64,000 nt of DNA from Xenopus tropicalis (Eukaryota > Chordata > Amphibia > Anura > Pipidae), in contig NC_030677.2 in NCBI RefSeq assembly GCF_000004195.4, positions 199,553,743-199,617,742 on the forward strand, written 5' to 3'. Below are positions 56,507 to 64,000 of this stretch, piece after piece. The translations under genes and the position numbers were made by a program. Position 1 is the first letter of the stretch. Each line of letters begins with the position of its first letter. A model generated the notes under the pieces. It did no database searches. It worked only from the letters and a program-made list of their open reading frames with translations, and was not told the origin of the DNA.

Positions 56507-56737
56507 TAGTATAAATAAATCTAAAGCAACTGGACTTGTTAAGTAATCATTGAAGACATTTCACAACTCATCCGAGCAGCTTACAAAGTGCCATTGTGAT
56601 TGGATTAGTGGAAGAGCATATATGCTGAGGACTTCCCATACCAGTCAGTTGGACTGAAGAAGCTGCTCGGATGAGTAGTGAAATGTCTTCAATGATTACT
56701 TAAGTCCAGTTGCTTTAGATTTATTTATACTAGATAA
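56507..56737. mobile_element. Foldback element with arms of about 75 bp in the slc45a2 3' flank
   Basis: The left arm TCTAGTATAAATAAATCTAA, AGCAACTGGACTTG and CATTGAAGACATTTCAC pairs with the right arm GTGAAATGTCTTCAATG, AAGTCCAGTTGCTTT and AGATTTATTTATACTAGA around a loop of about 70 bp. Related sequences occur widely in fish and frogs. Confidence 0.82.
56514..56519 (+). terminator. slc45a2: Candidate poly(A) signal AATAAA for slc45a2
   Basis: First canonical AATAAA after the stop codon, about 180 bp downstream. It lies in the left arm of a foldback element (56507-56735), so if it is used the 3' end is supplied by a transposon. An AGTAAA overlaps the stop codon but is too close to be likely. 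Confidence 0.4.
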
Positions 56738-56855
56738 ACTATAGAGTTATAGAGCCCCAATCAGTAATGACTCAGGGCTACACCTCACTCCATTCTGTGC
56801 ACAATTAATTTAAACTTATGGAGCTTACAAGAAATGAAATGGAATATTGGCCAGT

Positions 56856-57168
56856 AGTGATGAGTGGATCTGTCCCATTTCGCTTCGGTGAAAAATTTGT
56901 TAATCTTTCAAAAGATTCACGAAATGGCAAAACTTTTTCGAATTGGTGAAAATGTTGCGCACCAAAAAAAATTTATGCACGAAAATTCTTTTGACGCGAG
57001 AGACAATTTTATTTGGCGTGTGACAATTCCTTTGACGCGAGAGACAATTCTTTTGATAAGAGACAATTCTTTTTGTCGCCTGTTTCGCGGAAAAATCCGT
57101 CAATGGCGAAACGTGGGCATTCATTGCTAATCCATGCCTGCCAAATTTTTTCGCCAATCACTATTGCC
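56856..57168. mobile_element. MITE, AGTGATGAGTGGATC ends (array-free copy)
   Basis: AGTAGTGATGAGTGGATCTG and TTTTTTCGCCAATCACTATT, with ATTTCGCTTCGGTGAAAAAT, TTTCAAAAGATTCACGAAAT and CAATTCTTTTGACGCGAGAG inside. It shows what the 50102 element looks like without array expansion; short GAGACAATTCTTTTGACGC repeats are the start of one. Confidence 0.78.
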
Positions 57169-57184
57169 CAGAAGGCCTAGTGCA

Positions 57185-57380
57185 GGGGTGGCCAATACGT
57201 CGATCGCGGTCCACCAGTCGATCCCCCGTGGATTTCTGGTGGACCGCGATCAAGCCGGGGATGGGGAAGTGCTGCGTGAATGCATATGGACGCTGCGTCG
57301 CGTACGTACACATTCACACCGCACTTCCGCATTCCACGATGGTCCGGTCGATCGCGACCAGATAGAGTCTGGCCACCTTG
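57185..57380. mobile_element. Hairpin repeat, GATCGCGGTCCACCAG family
   Basis: TCGATCGCGGTCCACCAG and CTGGTGGACCGCGATC form a near-perfect 16-bp stem at about 57202-57250. GTCCGGTCGATCGCGACCAG near 57340 suggests a third arm, and GGGGTGGCCAATACG begins the element. Partial copy at 48553. Confidence 0.7.
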
Positions 57381-57512
57381 GCCTAGTGTATGGCTAAACC
57401 ACTGAACACAGAACTCATAAGTTAAACGTATTGTCTGTAAATTAATGTCTTTTCTGTGATTTCTTCAAGCCCCTTACTGGTACCCTTACTGGTACGGGTC
57501 AAGATACCAAGG

Positions 57513-57868
57513 GGGCCATTTACTAACTGTTAGATTTTTTTTTTCCCGATTCGAATTTTTAGAATTTTAGATTTACTCTGCGTCCAATTAGCTAAAAATC
57601 CCAAATCGCAAGGTAAAACTTGCCGAGATCCTGTAGAAGTCAATGGATCCTTCCCTTGAGGATCCTTCTTTTGCTTTGAGACTTTAAAGGTTCTGGATAT
57701 TGATGCTGTTTTTTTGGCGGAAAAATTGGGATTTTCTAGACTTTTTTTTTTTTTACTTTTCTCATGCAGACTTTTTAGTAAATTTAAGACATTTTTTGGG
57801 AACGAATTTATTCGAATTTTAAAAAATAAAAAAAATGGGAAATGTTAGCATTTTAGTAAATCACCCCC
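57513..57868. mobile_element. Harbinger-like MITE, GGGGGCCATTTACTAAC ends
   Basis: AAGGGGGCCATTTACTAACT and TTTTAGTAAATCACCCCCC are inverted, with AA on both sides. The interior is A/T-run rich. Older than the copy at 2441. Confidence 0.68.
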
Positions 57869-58009
57869 CAAGGGTTGTGAACGACTATTCAGACGTGGCC
57901 AAACAGTACAGTAGAGAGACATCAGCAAACAGAAAAACACCTTTACAGAAGAAAGTCATGTAAGAGGATTACCATACAATTATTTCTTAGTGTTTCCATT
58001 ACTTTATCA

Positions 58010-58525
58010 TTAAAGGAGAATGCAAGTCAAAATATAAAAAGCATACTGCCCCATAGTCCTCCTATTGTTTAGTAAAAACGCCACACTTTTGGTTCACCTA
58101 ATCACATATTTACTCAGTCACACTTACTTCACATTTTCTAGAACAGGCAGCCATCTCTAAAAAGGTATTCTCCCTTCCTTTCCCTCCTTGCTTCATACTG
58201 CACATGTGTTTTATTCCCTCCCCCCCTCCCCCCCTCCCCTCTGCCAGATCCACTTCTGATTGGCTGGTGGGCATGTGTAGCTCAGAACAGGAGACAGGAT
58301 CAAGTTACACACATGCTCAGAGAATAGGAAGGCTGCCGCTGGCACCTACAGGAAGGGGAGAGAGATTTCAGTGATGTCACTGTAGGCTTCACACTGCTGT
58401 AGGCTGCCAGCACCATATCTCAGAGAAGCAAGCAGGGATCTGGGAATTTAGATATGCAGTAAGTACTTACAAAGAATGCCTTTAGACTTACTTTTAATTT
58501 ATATTAACCTTTCATTGTCCTTTAA
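58010..58525. mobile_element. T2/Kolobok-like MITE
   Basis: TTAAAGGAGAATGCAAGTCA at the left, and ATTAACCTTTCATTGTCCTT plus TAA at the right, bounded by TTAA. The next element starts on the same TTAA. Confidence 0.82.
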
Positions 58526-58700
58526 AGGAGAACTAAAACCTAAAAAGAAATATGAATATAAAAGCCTTTTTTATATACTGAACTCTTTCTACACCAGCCT
58601 AGAGGTTCAGCATATTTTTAACAATAAAAAAGATCCAGGCCTTCAAAGTTGTGAACAGGAGCTCCCCATCTTGGCTCCATCTGCCATGTTATGAGTGAAT
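58522..58700. mobile_element. T2-like MITE fragment sharing TTAA with its neighbour
   Basis: TTAAAGGAGAACTAAAACCT, then ATACTGAACTCTTTCTACAC, CAGCCTAGAGGTTCAGC and CCCCATCTTGGCTCCATCTG. The right end is not recognisable, so the coordinates are approximate. Confidence 0.6.
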
Positions 58701-59148
58701 TAATTACTAATCAGCAGAAAGGCTTTGGGCTGTAACTGAACCTCAAAACATAATGTGCAGTATTTGTGCCCAAAAAGGAAAAAAAATTGCTGAAAATGTG
58801 GAAGATATCTATCAAGCCTGTTTGATTATCAATGATAGGTCTTGATAGTTTTGATAGGTCTTTCTAATACGCTTGAAGTTTTGGGATTTTTTTTGTAGGT
58901 TCATCTCTTCCGCTTGAAACATCAGAGGATCCACTAGAGAGCCAATCAGTGCGATCTTTTCCTTTGTTAGAGATGGATAGCACTCCATGTTTTGGCCCAA
59001 ATGGGTCCTTCCTTCCTGCAATGGCACCAGAGGAAAGAACCATGTGGTCTGAAACATGTAGTCTCTAACAATGGGAAACTTTTACTGCCTTATCCTCAAT
59101 AGGCCCACTGTATAATGTGATCAGTGGTCCCCAAGCCCCACAACATTC

Positions 59149-59192
59149 GTTATGTATGTATGTATGTATGTATGTATGTATGTATGTATGTA
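59149..59192. repeat. (TATG)11 microsatellite
   Basis: Eleven uninterrupted TATG units. Confidence 0.97.
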
Positions 59193-59898
59193 TATTATTC
59201 CACCAAACCTTTGGCCTTAACCTCAAATAAGGAAAACATGTAATGATTGAAATGTTATCCCCCAAACCCTCTAGTACTGACGTCAGCCTTCAGCGTAAAG
59301 TTCCATAAGGTTATGTTTCCTTAGAGAAACTCGGCACGTTGGTAATGTTTCACGGTTATGGGAAATATTGCCCAGTCTGTTGATGATAAAATACAATGTT
59401 GGTACCACTGGTGACTGGGCAGCTTGGGGATTCTATTCACCCTTATCACATGGAATGTTGTTTGAGCTTCTTATGGAGCTAAGCCTCTTTTGCAGCTAAT
59501 CTGATGCAAACTCTCCCAATACAGGGGTTATATGTTGGACACACACTGATCAGTGTCTGCTCTGCAAAAGGCTCCAGCATCTCTCTCATTGGTACATTCT
59601 AATGGGCTGATCTTCTTCGTTATAAGCCTTCATCTACTGGGATTCCCCTGGGGAAACTTAAGAACATTAGTTTAATCCTACGATGACTTATTGACACTGG
59701 ATGATTTTCTTGCTTTTGGATTTCCAAAATGTCCTTACAACACATTTGCCATTGCTAGCTTTTAGTTAAGCCAACAGTAAGAACTGTTAAACTAATCATT
59801 TCCCCTGCCTGGGTGCTGCAGTCTGAAGCACTGGCCAATCCAATCGGAAGTCTGCTTTTCAGACAGGGGCTTTGTGTGTAAGTGTAAAGACAGTGTGT

Positions 59899-59995
59899 AA
59901 AGGTAGCCTTACACGGACAGATTTCAGCTGCCGATTTGGATCCTTAAGACTTTTCCTATCCCCTTGACTGCAATCCCATTAGCATGATATCACCT
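59899..59995. mobile_element. MITE fragment, AAAGGTAGCCTTACACGGAC
   Basis: TAAAGGTAGCCTTACACGGA, AGATTTCAGCTGCCGATTTG and GATCCTTAAGAC match the left side of the 27578 family. The right half may be at 60820-60925 (GCCCGCCCAAGGTAGGCATA). Confidence 0.5.
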
Positions 59996-61417
59996 GCCAT
60001 AGGCCGAGGCTAAGCCTCCCCTAACCTGCTTGGCACCTTAAAATAAAAAATACAAAAAAAAACTCAGTTTCTGCACTGATCTGGAACCTTGAACATCAGG
60101 GAAACCATGCATTTCTCCTTCCTGCAAGCTCTGGTTCTGTTGTAATCAGCTGTGGTCTGATTGGATCTTCTTCTCCAATCAGAGCACAGCTCTCTTGACA
60201 GACAGTATAATTGACCAATCAAGGCACAGATGTAGGCAGGTATCGGGAGATATTACAAACTGAAGGCACTGCAGAAATGAAGACTGATAAGAAGGATCTA
60301 CAGGCTGTAAACTATACCTAAGAACCTCACCAACTCTGAACTTTTGCTGCAAATTTCATCCCGCAGGTACTATACTGTATATGTGCTATAGACTGAATCA
60401 CTAGCTGAAATTAAACAGCTTTTTGTCATCTAGCATCTATAATATCCCTATCCCCCTTGCTGCAGTCCTAAATTAACCATTTCTCCCTGAAAAAAAGCCA
60501 ACTGTGCTCTTATATATTTGTTGTTGTATTGTACTACATGTGACTGTATATAATGTGCCTGAGGTGTCAGTACCCACTGCCTCTCTCTATAAAACAAACT
60601 ACAACACATTTAAGCTAACTGATCACAAACACAAATGGATGGAGAATCCCCCATAGAAGTGCATGTATTACATCCTAAGCATTTTAGGGTAAAAAAAATC
60701 ACTCCCACCCGCACTTTTGCACAGTATCCCTGGGAGTCAGTGGGAACCACAAGAGGTAGTTTGGAGGTTCATTTTTTACACCAGCAGCGAATCCGCTAAG
60801 TCACATTAGCTTTAGGTCAGTCTGTGTATGGCCCATCTTTAGCCTCCCCAAACAAAAAAGTCACCCTCTGCCTATGTTGCCCGCCCAAGGTAGGCATATC
60901 GAGGGGAAAGATTTGTTTGTTTAGTCCCAACAGTAAAGCATACTTGGTTGGACAACAAAATTAGCTGTAGCTTTAAATTAATTGGCAGTTCTTTGTAAGA
61001 CTAGACAAGCCATTGTATTTGCTTGATTGGAAAGTGTCCTCGAAGGCATGTTCCTAAAAGGCCAGAATACCTAGTAACGAAAGCTATCTCTATTGCTGGA
61101 GGCTGTACAGATTTCTCATTATTTTGCAATATTACATTTTTCTAGGCAGCTAATATAACAATGAATGCATTAGGGGCCCGGCTGGACGTGTGTTTTGGGA
61201 GGCGAATGATGCGTTGAATTCTGTAGGTAAATGTAATTACAGACTTATAGAGGCTACAAGGCCGCTGCTTGCTCAGGGCAACCCCCCAATACTCACCCTA
61301 TACATTTGCATTGACTTGCTCGGCATTAATATTCCTACAGACCCAAGCCTGCTAATCTCAATAACCACTTATTCCCAATACAAATGAGTAGTTACAGTAA
61401 ATGGATATTCACTATTA

Positions 61418-61774
61418 AAGGAACAGTACCACCAAAAAATGTATATATTTCAAAGAAATTAAACTATAATGTACTGCTGCCCTGCACTGGTAAAAGTTTT
61501 GTGTTTGCTTCAGAAACATTACTAGAGTTTATATAAACCCTGGTGTGTAGCCATGGAGGCAGCCATTCAAAATAAGAAAAGGCACAGGTTATATAGCAGC
61601 TAACAGATAAACCCTGTAGAATACAATGGTGTCTTATCTGTTATCTGCTATGTAACCTGTGCCTTTTCTCCTTCCTTCCAGCTTGAATGGCTGCCCCCAT
61701 GGCTACACAGCGGGGTATTTATATAAACTATAGTAGGGTTTCTGTAGCAAACACCCCAGCTGTACCAGTGCAGG
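61418..61774. mobile_element. T2/Kolobok-like palindromic MITE that seeds the 89-bp satellite
   Basis: It begins ATTAAAGGAACAGTACCACC. The arms TGCACTGGTAAAAGTTTTGT, GCCATGGAGGCAGCCATTCA and GGCACAGGTTATATAGCAGC pair with CTGCTATGTAACCTGTGCC, GAATGGCTGCCCCCATGGC and CCCCAGCTGTACCAGTGCA. It is the same family as 5001-5395, and its right arm continues straight into the tandem array. Confidence 0.85.
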
Positions 61775-64000
61775 AATGGATGCCCCCGGGGCTACACAGC
61801 GGGGTATTTATATAAGCTATAGTAGGGTTTCTGTAGCAAACACCCCAGCTGTACCAGTGCAGGAATGGCTGCCCCCGGGGCTACACAGCGGGGTATTTAT
61901 ATAAACTATAGTAGGGTTTCTGTAGCAAACACCCCAGCTGTACCAGTGCAGGAATGGCTGCCCCCGGGGCTACACAGCGGGGTATTTATATAAACTATAG
62001 TAGGGTTTCTGTAGCAAACACCCCAGCTGTACCGGTGCAGGAATGGCTGCCCCCGGGGCTACACAGCGGGGTATTTATATAAACTATAGTGGGTTTCTGT
62101 AGCAAACACCCCAGTTGTACCAGTGCAGGAATGGCTGCCCCCGGGGCTACACAGCGGGGTATTTATATAAACTATAGTAGGGTTTCTGTAGCAAACACCC
62201 CAGCTGTACCAGTGCAGGAATGGCTGCCCCCGGGGCTACACAGCGGGGTATTTATATAAACTATAGTAGGGTTTCTGTAGCAAACACCCCAGCTGTACCA
62301 GTGCAGGAATGGCTGCCCCCGGGGCTACACAGCGGGGTATTTATGTAAACTATAGTAGGGTTTCTGTAGCAAACACCCCAGCTGTACCAGTGCAGGAATG
62401 GCTGCCCCCGGGGCTACACAGCAGGGTATTTATATAAACTATAGTAGGGTTTCTGTAGCAAACACCCCAGCTGTACCAGTCCAGGAATGGCTGCCCCCGG
62501 GGCTACACAGCGGGGTATTTATATAAACTATAGTAGGGTTTCTGTAGCAAACACCCCAGCTGTACCAGTGCAGGAATGGCTGCCCCCGGGGCTACACAGC
62601 GGGGTATTTATATAAACTATAGTAGGGTTTCTGTAGCAAACACCCCAGCTGTACCAGTGCAGGAATGGCTGCCCCCGGGGCTACACAGCGGGGTATTTAT
62701 ATAAACTATAGTAGGGTTTCTGTAGCAAACACCCCAGCTGTACCAGTCCAGGAATGGCTGCCCCCGGGGCTACACAGCGGGGTATTTATATAAACTATAG
62801 TAGGGTTTCTGTAGCAAACACCCCAGCTGTACCAGTGCAGGAATGGCTGCCCCCGGGGCTACACAGCGGGGTATTTATATAAACTATAGTAGGGTTTCTG
62901 TAGCAAACACCCCAGCTGTACCAGTGCAGGAATGGCTGCCCCCGGGGCTACACAGCGGGGTATTTATATAAACTATAGTAGGGTTTCTGTAGCAAACACC
63001 CCAGCTGTACCAGTGCAGGAATGGCTGCCCCCGGGGCTACACAGCGGTTTATTTATATAAACTATAGTAGGGTTTCTGTAGCAAACACCCCAGCTGTACC
63101 AGTGCAGGAATGGCTGCCCCCGGGGCTACACAGCGGGGTATTTATATAAACTATAGTAGGGTTTCTGTAGCAAACACCCCAGCTGTACCAGTGCAGGAAT
63201 GGCTGCCCCCGGGGCTACACAGCGGGGTATTTATATAAACTATAGTAGGGTTTCTGTAGCAAACACCCCAGCTGTACCAGTGCAGGAATGGCTGCCCCCG
63301 GGGCTACACAGCAGGGTATTTATATAAACTATAGTAGGGTTTCTGTAGCAAACACCCCAGCTGTACCAGTGCAGGAATGGCTGCCCCCGGGGCTACACAG
63401 CAGGGTATTTATATAAACTATAGTAGGGTTTCTGTAGCAAACACCCCAGCTGTACCAGTGCAGGAATGGCTGCCCCCGGGGCTACACAGCAGGGTATTTA
63501 TATAAACTATAGTAGGGTTTCTGTAGCAAACACCCCAGCTGTACCAGTGCAGGAATGGCTGCCCCCGGGGCTACACAGCAGGGTATTTATATAAACTATA
63601 GTAGGGTTTCTGTAGCAAACACCCCAGCTGTACCAGTGCAGGAATGGCTGCCCCCGGGGCTACACAGTGGGGTATTTATATAAACTATAGTAGGGTTTCT
63701 GTAGCAAACACCCCAGCTGTACCAGAGCAGGAATGGCTGCCCCCGGGGCTACACAGCGGGGTATTTATATAAACTATAGTAGGGTTTCTGTAGCAAACAC
63801 CCCAGCTGTACCAGTGCAGGAATGGCTGCCCCCGGGGCTACACAGCGGGGTATTTATATAAACTATAGTAGGGTTTCTGTAGCAAACACCCCAGCTGTAC
63901 CAGTGCAGGAATGGCTGCCCCCGGGCTACACAGCAGGGTATTTATATAAACTATAGTAGGGTTTCTGTAGCAAACACCCCAGCTGTACCAGTGCAGGAAT
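61775..64000. repeat. 88/89-bp satellite array, about 25 units, open at the window edge
   Basis: The unit runs AATGGCTGCCCCCGGGGCTA, CACAGCGGGGTATTTATATA, AACTATAGTAGGGTTTCTGT, AGCAAACACCCCAGCTGTAC, CAGTGCAGG. The step is 89 bp with occasional 88. Variants such as GCAGGGTATT cluster near 63310-63600, which indicates local spread. The array has no right boundary in this window. Confidence 0.96.

Larger units (their letters stand above)
56336..64000. other. Downstream flank with no further gene recognised
   Basis: No exon homologous to AMACR or another known neighbour was seen on either strand. The stretch is mostly MITEs and a terminal satellite. Parts with nothing nameable are 56336-56500, 57390-57510, 57870-58005, 58770-59145, 59200-59890 and 60000-61410. 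A palindrome-rich remainder at about 60820-60925 looks like the other half of the MITE at 59899. Confidence 0.7.

Noticed and set aside
57199..57250. GATCGCGGTCCACCAG hairpin as a structured RNA gene
   Set aside because: It recurs at 48553 inside other repeat sequence and has the look of a transposon arm; there is no support for an RNA product.
61775..64000. CRISPR-like array
   Set aside because: The units are head-to-tail with no spacers, the genome is vertebrate, and the unit is a MITE arm. The same reasoning rejects the 113-bp and 82-bp arrays.

Overview
This is a vertebrate nuclear window, almost certainly from a clawed frog (Xenopus or a close pipid). The evidence is one multi-exon gene with GT-AG introns and a dense load of Xenopus-type miniature transposons. 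These include TTAA-flanked T2/Kolobok-like MITEs, hAT MITEs with 8-bp target duplications, and the element that begins ACAGGTATGGGACC. I cannot tell X. tropicalis from X. laevis by reading alone.

The only gene I can support is slc45a2 (MATP/AIM1/underwhite), a 12-TM transporter of melanosomes. It lies on the + strand with seven coding exons: 14119-14674, 21026-21202, 30869-31191, 47702-47845, 49440-49563, 50987-51192 and 56108-56335. The exon phases join without a frame break and give about 585 codons from the first ATG. Inner ATGs give 548 or 521 residues, and the human protein has 530. Two TCACATGA motifs (the MITF-type extended E-box) lie 46 and 175 bp upstream of the first ATG.

Layout: 1-14118 is the upstream flank, made of MITEs, a LINE 3' end and a satellite of about 82 bp (10.9-13.3 kb). 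14119-56335 is slc45a2; its introns 1-3 and 6 are filled with transposon remnants, and introns 4 and 5 are compact. 56336-64000 is the downstream flank. It holds a foldback element that carries the best poly(A) signal, several MITEs, and a satellite of 88/89-bp units that runs off the right edge. No tRNA, rRNA, CRISPR array or second protein gene was recognised.

The main non-genic theme is MITEs becoming satellites. The 113-bp array recurs in six places inside one MITE family, in both orientations. The 88/89-bp array at the right edge is an amplified arm of a T2-like MITE that also occurs as a single copy at 5.0 kb. A LINE reverse-transcriptase C-terminal segment has become a 59-66-bp array at 34.2-34.9 kb. 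A hAT-like GC-rich element holds a C-rich array with strong quadruplex potential. I do not see a wholly new biological system here.
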